Source: Rummeliibacillus pycnus
GTDB taxonomy: Bacteria > Bacillota > Bacilli > Bacillales_A > Planococcaceae
Reading direction: 5' to 3'
DNA length: 64,000 nt
Assembly (NCBI RefSeq): GCF_002884495.1
Contig: NZ_KZ614145.1
Span: 2,246,423-2,310,422, forward strand
A model generated the notes under the pieces. That model had not been told where the DNA came from. It saw nothing but the letters and a program-made list of their open reading frames with translations, and ran no database searches. Positions within the stretch are counted from its first letter, which is position 1; the number at the start of each line of letters is the position of its first letter. The position numbers and the translations under genes are program-made. Below, one piece after another: positions 27,205 through 36,362 of this stretch.

Positions 27205-27233
27205 TTTACTGATTCGATTCATCATAGTATAAT
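27205..27233 (+). promoter_or_regulatory. sigma-A promoter of the LCP gene
   Basis: TTTACT (27205-27210) and TATAAT (27228-27233) are 17 bases apart, about 95 bases before the start codon. Confidence 0.6.
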
Positions 27234-27327
27234 TAAATTCGTCACACGAAAAAGCGGAAACTTTATTTTGGTGTCGGCGTCAAATACAACATGTAGATTA
27301 GTATTCCTAGCTTAGAGGAGATTATAT

Positions 27328-28545
27328 ATGACAAATTCAAGAGTACAGGCGAAAAAGGAGAAAAAAGCAAGAAAAGCACCTAAGAAAAAAAAGAAACATT
27401 TAGTTTTAAAAACCTTTTTAATTCTTTTTGCTTTAATGCTTGTTTCTGCCGGAGCTTACGCTTTCTACCTATATAAACAGGGTGAAAAAGCAGCAAACAA
27501 AGCTTATGATAAAGATAATACACGTGTTAAATCCGAATTAAGGGATGCAAAGGTCGAGCCTTTAAAAGACAATATTTCCATACTATTTGTCGGAATCGAC
27601 GATAGCCAAAAAAGGGAGCAAGGTTCAGACCACTCGCGTTCAGATGCGCTTATGCTTGCAACATTAAACAACAAAGATAAGTCAGTAAAATTATTAAGTA
27701 TCCCTCGAGATTCATATGTTTATATTCCTTATGTAGGTCATGATGATAAGATAACACATGCTCACGCATTTGGTGGCACCCAAGCAACAATCGATACAGT
27801 TGAAAATCTATTAGATGTGCCAGTAGATTACTATTATCGTTTAAACTTTGATGCATTTATCCAAATTGTAAATGCTCTCGGTGGCGTTGATGTCAATGTC
27901 CCTTATGCAATGCATGAGCTTGATGAAAATGATAAACGTACTGTTGACTTAAAACCAGGAATGCAAACATTGAATGGTAGAGAAGCATTAGCACTTGCAC
28001 GTACACGTCACCAAGATAATGATATTAAACGTGGCGAACGTCAACAAATGATTTTAGAAGCCATTATTAAAAAAGCTTCTTCGATCTCATCCATCACCAA
28101 GTATGATGATATATTAAATGCAGTAGGTAACAATATGAAAACCAATATGACATTTGGTGAAATGAAATCTCTTGCAGCCTATTTAAAAAATGGTATGCCA
28201 CAAGTTGATTCACTTACTTTAAAAGGTTATGACGATATGTCAACTGGTGTTTACTATTACAAACTAGACCAAAATAATCTTGCACAGATTAAAAAAACAT
28301 TGCAAAACCATTTAGGTCTTACAGCAAGTGAAATTAACAAAACTAAACAAAATAATACAGATACCAATACCAATACCAATACCAATACCAATACCAATAC
28401 CAATAACGGTACGACAAATACCAATACAAATGGATATGGATCTGGTTATCAATCGGGTTCCAATAATAATTATAGCGGCTCTGGATCTGGTAGCAGCTAT
28501 AACTCAAATTACAATTCGAATAATTACTCAAACAATAACCAATAA
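27328..28545 (+). CDS. tagV: LytR-CpsA-Psr family wall polymer transferase (TagV/YvhJ-like)
   Basis: LCP enzymes attach wall teichoic acid or other polymers from undecaprenyl pyrophosphate to peptidoglycan. The 405-residue protein has a lysine-rich cytoplasmic start, a single membrane segment (about residues 29-49) and the LCP domain: NISILFVGIDDSQ, SDALMLATLN, KLLSIPRDSYVYIP (Arg/Asp for pyrophosphate), THAHAFGGTQATIDTVENLL, and LALARTRHQDNDIKRGERQQMIL. After residue 335 comes a Thr/Asn-rich tail encoded in part by a hexanucleotide repeat and then Ser/Gly/Tyr/Asn repeats. It sits near tagO as in B. subtilis, where this locus encodes TagV. Confidence 0.92.
   Translation: MTNSRVQAKKEKKARKAPKKKKKHLVLKTFLILFALMLVSAGAYAFYLYKQGEKAANKAYDKDNTRVKSELRDAKVEPLKDNISILFVGIDDSQKREQGSDHSRSDALMLATLNNKDKSVKLLSIPRDSYVYIPYVGHDDKITHAHAFGGTQATIDTVENLLDVPVDYYYRLNFDAFIQIVNALGGVDVNVPYAMHELDENDKRTVDLKPGMQTLNGREALALARTRHQDNDIKRGERQQMILEAIIKKASSISSITKYDDILNAVGNNMKTNMTFGEMKSLAAYLKNGMPQVDSLTLKGYDDMSTGVYYYKLDQNNLAQIKKTLQNHLGLTASEINKTKQNNTDTNTNTNTNTNTNTNNGTTNTNTNGYGSGYQSGSNNNYSGSGSGSSYNSNYNSNNYSNNNQ
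28360..28405 (+). repeat. ACCAAT hexanucleotide repeat in the LCP gene
   Basis: About seven copies of ACCAAT in frame encode a Thr-Asn run in the C-terminal tail. Changes of one unit would keep the frame and alter tail length only. Confidence 0.9.
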
Positions 28546-28546
28546 T

Positions 28547-28592
28547 AAAAAGGCATCTAACAGTGATTTGCTGATAGATGCCTTTTGTTTGT
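28547..28592 (+). terminator. intrinsic terminator after the LCP gene
   Basis: Twelve-bp stem AAAAGGCATCTA (28547-28558) with TAGATGCCTTTT (28575-28586), then TGTTTG. Confidence 0.85.
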
Positions 28593-29164
28593 TATGTTTG
28601 TTGAAAATCTGACTGTCGTGGATGTAGGTGATTTTTACTCACGTGTTTGATTGATTTACTCGCGTTCTCCATTCATTTACTCACGTTCTCCATTCATTTA
28701 CTCGCGTTCTCATTTAAATTTGCTCACTCTCGATTATTTACTCACGTTCTCCATTGTTTTACTCGCGTTCTCTATCATTTTACTCACGTTCTCGATCGTT
28801 TTACTCGCGTTCTTTCTAATTGTATCCGATTTACATACTTTTTAAGTCTTTATCCAAAGAATCCTTAAACCCCTTTCATATGATTGTTTGTTTAGTTCTC
28901 ACTTAAACAATCTTATTACTTATTGTTCCGAACTTTCACTGCAGACTATTTCACGAGCTTGGCTTTCCTCGTTAAAATTCAACCTTTTGTAGCAGACTGC
29001 GCATTTGTGATACTACCTTTCTAACGGAGGTCCCGTAAGACTATAAATACCCCACTGAATTAGCATTGTACAAAAAGCGAATGCGTTTACGAAAACTCCT
29101 CCGTCGAAAGTGAAATTGCCTATAAAGTTATATGAATTACATTATGAAATTGATTCAAATTCAA
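28593..29164. other. convergent gap between the LCP gene and tagO
   Basis: The first half is repeat locus B. From 28853 to 29164 there is no supported gene; the stretch is less AT-rich than other gaps and has two ribosome-site-like GGAGG sequences without a usable start codon. I see no recognisable RNA there. Confidence 0.5.
28626..28852 (-). repeat. intergenic repeat locus B: about nine 21 bp units plus head
   Basis: On the plus strand units such as TTACTCGCGTTCTC follow each other every 21 bases (one of 22, one of 18). They alternate between ACTCGCG and ACTCACG cores. Read on the minus strand, the head (AGACTTAAA ... CGGATACAATT, 28818-28852) comes first, then units with CGCGAGTAAA or CGTGAGTAAA. 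The locus lies between the LCP terminator and the tagO terminator, so probably outside both transcripts. Confidence 0.88.
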
Positions 29165-29220
29165 ATAAAAAAAGAGTGAATGAAAAAGATCGTTATCTAA
29201 GGATCTTTTCGTTCACTCTG
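29165..29220 (-). terminator. intrinsic terminator after tagO
   Basis: Long stem AGAGTGAA..AAAAAGATC (29173-29191) with GATCTTTT.GTTCACTCT (29202-29219), followed on the minus strand by TTTTTTTATTTG. Confidence 0.88.
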
Positions 29221-29231
29221 ATTCTATCTAT

Positions 29232-30269
29232 TTATTTCTTCCGTACAAGATTTAACAATGGGCGATAGTTATTTCCTGCTAGTCCAATCACTTCAACAAA
29301 TAACTCGATTGAAATTAAAATAACTGTTATTAAAAGGATTGCTCCCCAAAGTTTTGCCATTGAGAAGATAATAGCTGCTAAACCGAACATTGCAGCAATA
29401 CCATAAATGATTAAAACGGTTTGGCGGTGTGTAAAGCCAATACTCATCAGACGGTGATGCAAGTGAGATTTATCTGGGCTAAATGGTGGTTGTTTGTTTA
29501 ACAAACGACGCAAAATAGCAAAGAATGTATCTGAAATTGGAACACCTAACATAATAATTGGAATTACTAAAGAAACAAATGTTACGTTTTTAAATCCGAG
29601 TAAGGCTAAAACGGAAATCATAAATCCGAGGAATAATGCCCCGGTGTCACCCATGAAAATTTTAGCTGGGTGGAAGTTATAAAATAAGAAACCACATGTA
29701 CTTGCTGCAAGGATTAAAGCCATTGCTAATACAAATGTGTTACTCATAACAAACGCCATTGTAGCAAGTGTCACTAATGCAATTGTTGAAACACCAGCTG
29801 CTAGGCCATCTAATCCATCTATTAAGTTAATCGCATTCGTAATACCAATTATCCAAATTAAAGTTAATGGAATACTTAAATAACCAAAATCTAATTCACC
29901 ACCAAATGGTAAATTAATGGTATCAATTCGAACATCACCAAAGAAAATAACGATTGCTGCGGCAACTGTTTGCCCAATCAATTTTGTTTTTGGTGAGATT
30001 TCAAGCATATCATCAAGGACGCCTGTTACAATAATAACGAAGGCTCCAATTAAAATCGCAATCATTGATTCATCCATAGGTCGTGCAATCACTACACCTA
30101 TAAGAAATGCTAGGAAGATAGCTAATCCGCCTAATCGAGGCATAATATGATCGTGCACTTTACGATAATTTGGTTTATCTACGGCCCCAATACGGTATGC
30201 GAGTCGTTTAACAAGCGGAGTCAAAAGAATTGAAGCGACAAATGCTACAACTAATGCTAGGTAATTCAT
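29232..30269 (-). CDS. tagO: TagO, undecaprenyl-phosphate GlcNAc-1-phosphate transferase
   Basis: TagO makes undecaprenyl-PP-GlcNAc, the first step of wall teichoic acid linkage-unit synthesis. The 345-residue polytopic protein from ATG 30267-30269 (AAGGAGG upstream) has about eleven hydrophobic segments. Family motifs are RKVHDHIMPRLGGLAIF near residue 37, GVLDDMLEISPKTKL, NAINLIDGLDGLAAGVS near 145-161, FMGDTGALFLGF near 205 and PFSPDKSHLHHRL near 262. The frame extends to 30329 without a ribosome site. TagA in the same window should use its product. Confidence 0.95.
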   Translation of the reverse strand: MNYLALVVAFVASILLTPLVKRLAYRIGAVDKPNYRKVHDHIMPRLGGLAIFLAFLIGVVIARPMDESMIAILIGAFVIIVTGVLDDMLEISPKTKLIGQTVAAAIVIFFGDVRIDTINLPFGGELDFGYLSIPLTLIWIIGITNAINLIDGLDGLAAGVSTIALVTLATMAFVMSNTFVLAMALILAASTCGFLFYNFHPAKIFMGDTGALFLGFMISVLALLGFKNVTFVSLVIPIIMLGVPISDTFFAILRRLLNKQPPFSPDKSHLHHRLMSIGFTHRQTVLIIYGIAAMFGLAAIIFSMAKLWGAILLITVILISIELFVEVIGLAGNNYRPLLNLVRKK

Positions 30270-30491
30270 ATTACCCATCCTCCTTATAAACTCTACATAT
30301 ATTAATAAAATGCGCAATAAAAAACGCATTCAAAATGCTAATCATCATCGAATACAAAGAGTATTATAGCATGATTTCATGAAAATAACACTCTGTTTCA
30401 ATTAATTTCTTAGCATATTACTATTTTCGTTCTTTTTGTTTATACTTCTTCCATGACGCATTTCACAATAAAATTGTTCCGAATTCATTAG

Positions 30492-30530
30492 AAATCTCCT
30501 GACAAATTAGTCAGGAGATTTTATAATATT
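30492..30530 (+). terminator. orphan intrinsic terminator
   Basis: Perfect 12-bp stem AAATCTCCTGAC (30492-30503) with GTCAGGAGATTT (30510-30521) and a T-rich tail on the plus strand. No plus-strand gene precedes it within 1.9 kb. Confidence 0.7.
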
Positions 30531-31099
30531 TATCTATTTTATTTGATCTTTTATAAGAAACTTTTTCTGACGATTAACAACTTTTCCTTTATCGACTGCC
30601 AATTGATTAATACTATTTATTTTCTAATAGAATTATGCTTAAAATGTAGTGCTACTTGTTAAGTATGGTTTATATGCTCGATCTATGTATTGTATTTATT
30701 TTTTCCTACTCTAATATATGTTAAGAAAAACATTACAGTATCTTCAACTGTATGCTAAGAATATAAAAGGTATTGTCTTTAAAATGCAGTAGATTATATA
30801 ATCTATAAATCTTGAATCTTTAGATATCCTTTTGATGTAGAAATTCGTCATTAGAGTTGACCGCGTATTTGCCATTTTGTTGCCACTTTGAAGAACTTTT
30901 ATTTTCTAAATATGATATCCTAGCATCCATAATCCCTCGTCGCTTTATTTAAAAATTAATTTGTTTATAATTTTCTTTTATTTTCGAATATTTAGCGTAT
31001 TTAATTTAAATTTTCACTTTTCCATCACAATTTAAGGTTCCATTATTGACACATTCGTGTTAATCTATTCAAGTAACTTTTTACAACTGTTGTAATTAG

Positions 31100-31114
31100 A
31101 ATTTTCTGATAACA
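31100..31114 (+). promoter_or_regulatory. CodY-box-like site upstream of brnQ
   Basis: AATTTTCTGATAACA matches the CodY consensus AATTTTCWGAAAATT at 12 of 15 positions, including the first ten in a row. CodY represses branched-chain amino acid transport genes in Bacillus, so the site fits the gene behind it. Confidence 0.6.
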
Positions 31115-31205
31115 ACGAATATTTAATCACTTTTATAATTAGCGTTCTAATTTCATACATTCATTCAGAGATTATACGCAAGTACATTTTAAAGGAGTCT
31201 TCTTT

Positions 31206-32540
31206 ATGCAGAATCAAAATCTTCCTCTTTGGGAAAAAATCTCGGTTGGGTTCATGCTTTTTGCATTGTTCCTAGGTGCCGGTAATATTATCTTCCCACC
31301 ACAGTTGGGACAAGAATCTGGTCAACATTTTGTTGTTGCCATTATTGGTTTCTTAATTACAGGTGTAGGTTTACCTTTACTAGGTGTAATCACAGTTGCA
31401 AAATCTGGTGGTGAACTTCAAGATATGGCTGGCCGCATTAGTCCAGCATTTGGAATTATCTTCACATCTATTGTTTACCTTGCAATTGGTCCATTTTTTG
31501 CAATGCCTCGAACTGGTACAGTATCATTCGATTTAGGCGTAAAACCTTATTTACATGGAGCTTTACTGGATAGTAGATGGCCACTTATTATATTTTCAAT
31601 CATTTTCTTTGGGATTACAATGTTCTTTGCATTGAATCCAAGTAAATTAATTGACCGTGTAGGTAAAATCCTAACACCTGCACTTTTAATAGTAATTGCC
31701 GCTCTTGCAATCAAATCAATTGTTACACCAATGGCTGGTCATGGTGAAGCAAAAGTTACAAAGGTAGCTGATTACGTACACAATGCATTTTCATCAGGAT
31801 TCATCCAAGGTTATCAAACAATGGATTTCCTTGCAGCATTAATCTTCGGTATTGTAATTGTTGAGGCGTTAAAAGGTAAAAATATTACCAACCGTCCAAC
31901 TGTTGTAAAAACAACGATCTTCGCAGCATTTGTTGCAGCGATCGGATTAGCTCTTGTATATATTTCGCTAGGATATATCGGTTCATCAAGTGTTAAAACA
32001 ATTGGTTTTATCGGAATAGGAGCAGACGTTATTACAAAGTCTGCTAATGTGTTATATGGCGAATTCGGTAACTATCTATTAACGTTAGTTATTATGCTAG
32101 CTTGTCTAACAACCTCAATTGGTTTAATGACTGCTTCATCTGAATTCTTCCATAAAATTATCCCTGGACTTTCTTATAAAGCATGGGTATGGATCTTCGC
32201 AATTTTCAGTACCATTATTTCTAATGCAGGTCTTGAAAAAATGTTGGCAGTTTCCGGTCCAGTATTAAACATGATCTATCCATTAGCAATTGTATTAATG
32301 ATATTAATATTAGCTTCTAAGTTCTTTAATGATGCTCGCCCTGTCTATATCGTTGCATTAATTTTGACTGGATTAGTTAGTGTATATGATGGATTTAAAG
32401 GTGCAGGAGTATTCGATATAAAAGCATATGATACTTTCCTTAATCATTTACCACTTTATTCAGCAGGCATCGGTTGGTTACTTCCAGCCATTATTGGTGC
32501 AATTATTGGTTATGTGATTTCATTGATTAAGAAAAACTAA
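31206..32540 (+). CDS. brnQ: BrnQ, branched-chain amino acid transporter
   Basis: The 444-residue LIVCS-family carrier imports leucine, isoleucine and valine with a cation. The N-terminus has FMLFALFLGAGNIIFPPQLGQESG, the hallmark of the family, and PFFAMPRTGTVSFDLGVKP near residue 95. About twelve hydrophobic helices span the protein. AAAGGAG lies 7-10 bases before the ATG. It is monocistronic, with its own terminator, and a CodY-like site about 95 bases upstream. Confidence 0.95.
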   Translation: MQNQNLPLWEKISVGFMLFALFLGAGNIIFPPQLGQESGQHFVVAIIGFLITGVGLPLLGVITVAKSGGELQDMAGRISPAFGIIFTSIVYLAIGPFFAMPRTGTVSFDLGVKPYLHGALLDSRWPLIIFSIIFFGITMFFALNPSKLIDRVGKILTPALLIVIAALAIKSIVTPMAGHGEAKVTKVADYVHNAFSSGFIQGYQTMDFLAALIFGIVIVEALKGKNITNRPTVVKTTIFAAFVAAIGLALVYISLGYIGSSSVKTIGFIGIGADVITKSANVLYGEFGNYLLTLVIMLACLTTSIGLMTASSEFFHKIIPGLSYKAWVWIFAIFSTIISNAGLEKMLAVSGPVLNMIYPLAIVLMILILASKFFNDARPVYIVALILTGLVSVYDGFKGAGVFDIKAYDTFLNHLPLYSAGIGWLLPAIIGAIIGYVISLIKKN

Positions 32541-32553
32541 ATTCGTTTTGGAT

Positions 32554-32595
32554 CAAGACGATTAGAGTGAATATACTCTAATCGTCTTTTTTGTA
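32554..32595 (+). terminator. intrinsic terminator after brnQ
   Basis: Stem AAGACGATTAGAGT with ACTCTAATCGTCTT, loop GAATAT, then TTTTGT on the plus strand. The right arm runs from 32575. Confidence 0.92.
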
Positions 32596-32659
32596 TTAAC
32601 AATAAAGTTATAAGCATATTGAGAAGTGAAATCTTCATAAACTGTTAACCACAACGATT

Positions 32660-32698
32660 GCGCTTACCTATAAATTTTCTGTTTAAGGTAAGCGTTTG
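32660..32698 (+). promoter_or_regulatory. inverted repeat with a cre-like right arm upstream of yerD
   Basis: GCGCTTACC (32660-32668) and GGTAAGCGT (32686-32694) are inverted. The right arm with its flank (GGTAAGCGTTTGCA) resembles a CcpA cre box. Either a weak hairpin or an operator. Confidence 0.35.
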
Positions 32699-32827
32699 CA
32701 ATAATTTTCTTAAAATAAATACATTTTTTATTTTAACCACTTGAATCAATCTCAATTTGTGATATATTTAATACGCAAATTAGATGAATTCACGAATTCG
32801 ACACAAATATTTTTAAGGGTGGCTATT

Positions 32828-34402
32828 ATGGAAGGCTATAAATTAATCTTCTCTCTATTACTTATACTAATTGCTATTTTTGTTGTAATACCTGGTATTA
32901 CACTATTAGTTTTATATTTTATGGATCGAAACCAAAAACAACATGCAATTCTACGAAACTTCCCACTTCTTGGTAGAATGCGGTATATTACAGAAAAAAT
33001 TGGACCGGAACTTCGACAATATCTGTTCGATGATGACCATAAAGGAAAACCTTTTAGTCGTGAAGAGTTTTTACATGTCGTATTACCTGGGAAATACTTA
33101 GGAAATGTCATAGGATATGGTTCAAAACGTAATTTTGAAGAAGCAGGATTCTACATACGTAATGCCATGTTCACGAAACAAGTAGATGAAATGCGCGTTG
33201 ACCAAAGTCAAACAGTTGAAACACAAAAATACGTAATCGATTCTGATGGATTGTTCAACCGTAAAGAACACAATGAAAAAGTAACTGTAAAACCTTGGTT
33301 ACTACCAGAAGAAGATGCAGTGGTAATTGGACCTAATTGCCGAGAACCATTCCATGTTCGTAGTTTAGTAGGTCAATCTGCAATGAGTTACGGGGCATTA
33401 GGTAAAAATGCTATTACAGCTTTATCAAAAGGGATTGGCTTAGCTAAAGGTTCTTGGATGAACACGGGTGAAGGTGGTGTTTCAGACTACCATTTAGCTG
33501 GTGGTGCTGATTTAATTGCTCAAATTGGTTCAGGTTTATTTGGATATCGCACAAAAGATGGCGAATTTAGTTTTGAATTATTAAAAGAAAAAGCTGCTAT
33601 ACCACAAGTCAAAGCTTTTGAATTAAAACTTGCGCAAGGTGCAAAAACTCGTGGTGGACACGTTGAAGCGGATAAGGTAACCGAAGAAATTGCAAAAATT
33701 CGTAATGTAGAACCACATAAAACAATCAATAGTCCAAACCGTTTCCGTCAATTTGATGATTTCCCATCATTATTTGATTTCATTGACAAAATCCGCGAAA
33801 CTGGTGGTCTACCAGTTGGGATTAAAATTGTCATCGGTAGCCCTGAAGATGCAGAAAAACTTGCATCATATATGAAAGAATCCGGAAAAGGACCAGACTT
33901 TATCACAATTGACGGTGCTGAAGGTGGTACAGGTGCAACATATCAAGACTTAGCAGATAGCGTTGGCCTTCCAATTCACTCAGGACTTGTTCTTTTACAT
34001 GATGCTCTTGTAAAACATGGCGTACGTGATCGCGTTAAAATTATCGCATCCGGTAAAATTATTACAGCAGACCGCGCTGCAGTAATTCTAGGTTTAGGTG
34101 CTGACCTTATTAATGTTGCACGCGGCTTTATGATTTCAGTTGGATGCATTATGGCTCAACGTTGTCATACAAATGAATGTCCTGCTGGAGTCGCAACAAC
34201 TGATCCTAAATTACAAAACGGATTAATTATTGAAGAAAAAAAATACCGTGTAACAAACTATATTGTTACTATGCGTGAAGGTCTATTCCGAGTAGCTGCT
34301 GCTGCTGGTCTAGATTCCCCAACAAAATTCAACAGCGAACATATTGTCTACAAAGATGATTACGGCCGCGTGTTTACAGTTGAGAATTTGAAAGCTAAGT
34401 AG
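32828..34402 (+). CDS. yerD: YerD-like FMN-binding glutamate synthase family protein
   Basis: The 524-residue protein corresponds in size and order to B. subtilis YerD, a homologue of the FMN/Fe-S half of the large glutamate synthase subunit without the amidotransferase domain. An N-terminal membrane segment (about residues 6-26) is followed by SMSYGALGKNAITALSKG-type residues (QSAMSYGALGKNA), GEGGVSDYH, the FMN region ITIDGAEGGTGATYQDLADS, and the Fe-S Cys cluster CIMAQRCHTNECPAG (C-x5-C-x4-C). The frame begins at 32741, but AAGGGTGG precedes the ATG at 32828. Its substrate is not established. Confidence 0.88.
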   Translation: MEGYKLIFSLLLILIAIFVVIPGITLLVLYFMDRNQKQHAILRNFPLLGRMRYITEKIGPELRQYLFDDDHKGKPFSREEFLHVVLPGKYLGNVIGYGSKRNFEEAGFYIRNAMFTKQVDEMRVDQSQTVETQKYVIDSDGLFNRKEHNEKVTVKPWLLPEEDAVVIGPNCREPFHVRSLVGQSAMSYGALGKNAITALSKGIGLAKGSWMNTGEGGVSDYHLAGGADLIAQIGSGLFGYRTKDGEFSFELLKEKAAIPQVKAFELKLAQGAKTRGGHVEADKVTEEIAKIRNVEPHKTINSPNRFRQFDDFPSLFDFIDKIRETGGLPVGIKIVIGSPEDAEKLASYMKESGKGPDFITIDGAEGGTGATYQDLADSVGLPIHSGLVLLHDALVKHGVRDRVKIIASGKIITADRAAVILGLGADLINVARGFMISVGCIMAQRCHTNECPAGVATTDPKLQNGLIIEEKKYRVTNYIVTMREGLFRVAAAAGLDSPTKFNSEHIVYKDDYGRVFTVENLKAK

Positions 34403-34414
34403 ATTAATAGAATG

Positions 34415-34448
34415 AATCTCCCAGTGTTATAGCTGGGGGATTTTTTTA
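34415..34448 (+). terminator. intrinsic terminator after yerD
   Basis: Ten-bp stem AATCTCCCAG (34415-34424) with CTGGGGGATT (34433-34442), one T-G pair, then a run of T. Confidence 0.85.
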
Positions 34449-34484
34449 TATTGATCCAGATTTAATGATTAGATTACTAAATTC

Positions 34485-34800
34485 AAGATTTACTTGCGAG
34501 TTTTGTCTTTTTATTAGCGCTTTCCCATGATTTACTTGTGAATTCTGCTATTTTATTTGCGACTTTCCGAATTGTACTTGCATTCTCAGTACTTTAGGTC
34601 TTAAACTTGGTGATTAACAACCACGTTTTATCCACTAAACTTCTTTGATCCTCTTTGTATTTGCAAATTTAGTACTTGCGACTTCGGTCTATTTATTTGC
34701 ACTTTGCCGTGATTTATTTGCGATTTCGGCCATCTTATTTGCGACTTTCCAAATTGTAATTGCGTTCTCAGCATTTTAGGTCTTAGATTGATTGATTTAG
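34485..34800 (-). repeat. intergenic repeat locus C: two diverged copies, period 182 bp
   Basis: TTATTTGCGACTTTCC occurs at about 34553 and 34735. On the minus strand each copy has a head (AGACCTAAA ... TACAATT; 34570-34603 and 34752-34785) followed by units with cores such as GTCGCAAATAA. The cores differ from locus B mainly by CGCAAATAA in place of CGCGAGTAAA. The locus lies between the yerD and malic enzyme terminators. Confidence 0.82.
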
Positions 34801-34842
34801 ACCATAGCATCTCTACATTTTTCCTCAAATTGTCGGCCAAAT

Positions 34843-34874
34843 CTAAAAAAGACCACCTCAATGAGTGGTCTTTT
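34843..34874 (-). terminator. intrinsic terminator after the malic enzyme gene
   Basis: Ten-bp stem AAAAGACCAC (34847-34856) with GTGGTCTTTT (34865-34874), followed on the minus strand by TTAGATTT. Confidence 0.83.
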
Positions 34875-34904
34875 GAATTACACTTTCTTCTATTATATAT
34901 TTTC

Positions 34905-36221
34905 TTAAATTTGCTCTTTTAATGCAATGCGTTCCACTGCTTTTGCTACTGATCTGTGAACGTTAGGATCCAGTGGGTGTGGAACGAGGTCACCATTATG
35001 TGTTGCATCTACAATTGCATTGGCTGCTGCCAAAAGCATTGGATATGTGATACTTTTTGCATTTGCGTTCAATGCTCCACGGAATATCCCTGGGAAGCCT
35101 AGAACATTATTTACAAGACGGCCATCAGCTGCATAGGCTGCTCCTGCTTTAAGGGCATCTTCAGGTGTAATTTCTGGAAATGGGTTTGATAATGCTAAGA
35201 TAATTTGTCCTTTACGTACCATTTCGGGTTTAATCAGGTCTTTTACCCCTGTAGTAGCGATTACGATGTCACAATGTTCCATTAATTCTTCATTAGAGTT
35301 CATGACAGTACCACCAAAGCTTCTTAAGCGAACAAGTGAGCTTTCTTGGAAGTCGCTACCGCATACTTCTTTTACTCCGTATTCTAGCAACATACGACAA
35401 ATCGCCAGTCCCGCTGCACCTAAACCTATTTGACCGACAACAGCTTGTTTTAAGTCCACACCTGCATACCGACATGCTGATAAAGCCGCAGCCAACGTCA
35501 CTACTGCTGTGCCATGTTGATCATCATGCATAATTGGTATCTGTAACTCTTTTTTCAATCGTTCTTCAATTTCAAAGCAATGTGGTGAACCGATATCTTC
35601 TAATAAAATACCACCAAATCCTTGAGCAATATGCTTTACTGTTTCCACTACTTCATCTGGATTACTTGTATCGAGCAAAATTGGTATACCACTAATCCCA
35701 GCAAATTGATCGAATAATACAGCTTTCCCTTCCATTACAGGCATACCTGCAACTGGACCAATATTCCCCAAGCCAAGAATCGCCGTTCCATCTGTTACAA
35801 TTGCTACTGTATTGCCGATACTCGTAAAATAATGTGCTTGTTCTGGATTACGTTGTATTTCTTGACAAACACTTGCTACACCTGGTGTATAAATACGACG
35901 TAAATCACTCAAGGAACGCACATCGATTTTGCTTGTCATATGTATTTTCCCGCCTTCATGTGCTTTCATCACATCATCTGAAACAGCACGAACAGAAATA
36001 CATTCTAGTTCGTTAATGGCATTTACGATTTCGTCCAGTTGAGCAAGGTCTTCACAAGTACAAGTAACATCTCGAATAGTAGATAATGTACCAACTTTTA
36101 ATGTTTTAATATCACCGATATCGCCACCATGATCACCTATCGCTTTTGCAACTTTAGCAAAATTCCCTGGTTTTGATGGTGTTTCTACTATTAAATTGCG
36201 CATTATATTTTGACCAGACAT
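34905..36221 (-). CDS. NAD(P)-dependent malic enzyme with N-terminal ACT domain
   Basis: The 438-residue enzyme decarboxylates malate to pyruvate. An ACT domain at about residues 8-80 ([31 protein letters not shown]) probably binds a small-molecule effector. The malic domain has [33 protein letters not shown] and [14 protein letters not shown], then [15 protein letters not shown] and [11 protein letters not shown] for metal binding, and [20 protein letters not shown] for the dinucleotide. Length matches B. subtilis MleA. The ATG at 36219-36221 has GGAGG 7 bases upstream. A structured leader precedes it. Confidence 0.92.
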   Translation of the reverse strand: MSGQNIMRNLIVETPSKPGNFAKVAKAIGDHGGDIGDIKTLKVGTLSTIRDVTCTCEDLAQLDEIVNAINELECISVRAVSDDVMKAHEGGKIHMTSKIDVRSLSDLRRIYTPGVASVCQEIQRNPEQAHYFTSIGNTVAIVTDGTAILGLGNIGPVAGMPVMEGKAVLFDQFAGISGIPILLDTSNPDEVVETVKHIAQGFGGILLEDIGSPHCFEIEERLKKELQIPIMHDDQHGTAVVTLAAALSACRYAGVDLKQAVVGQIGLGAAGLAICRMLLEYGVKEVCGSDFQESSLVRLRSFGGTVMNSNEELMEHCDIVIATTGVKDLIKPEMVRKGQIILALSNPFPEITPEDALKAGAAYAADGRLVNNVLGFPGIFRGALNANAKSITYPMLLAAANAIVDATHNGDLVPHPLDPNVHRSVAKAVERIALKEQI

Positions 36222-36233
36222 ACATATTCCTCC

Positions 36234-36362
36234 ATTAGGTCTTATTCTCATTTCTCCCGCATTAACGAGTAGTAATCACCCACTGGAGATAACTACCCGT
36301 AAAAGCCCGATTGTTTCAACTAATACCATCAATGAGGGATGAAAAAAGCCCCACCGATAGAA
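36234..36362 (-). ncRNA. structured leader or palindromic element upstream of the malic enzyme gene
   Basis: On the minus strand ATCGGTGGGG pairs with CCCTCATTGAT (36328-36357), using several G-U pairs, and GGGTAGTTATC pairs with GATTACTACTC (36267-36298). The G-U pairs exist only in minus-strand RNA, which points to a functional transcript in the malic enzyme direction. I cannot match it to a known riboswitch class. Confidence 0.5.

Larger units (their letters stand above)
30270..31205. other. 936-base gap between tagO and brnQ
   Basis: The gap is AT-rich with no supported gene. It contains an orphan terminator (30492-30530) and, near brnQ, a CodY-like site (31100-31114). I looked for a T-box or other riboswitch before brnQ and saw none. 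Confidence 0.55.

Noticed and set aside
28626-28852. Regular short repeats as a CRISPR array
   Set aside because: The period is only about 21 bp, there are no 30 bp unique spacers, and no cas genes occur in the window.
30840-31205. T-box or other riboswitch before brnQ
   Set aside because: No T-box motif (GGGTGGNACCGCG-like) or leader terminator is present; only the CodY-like site is supported.
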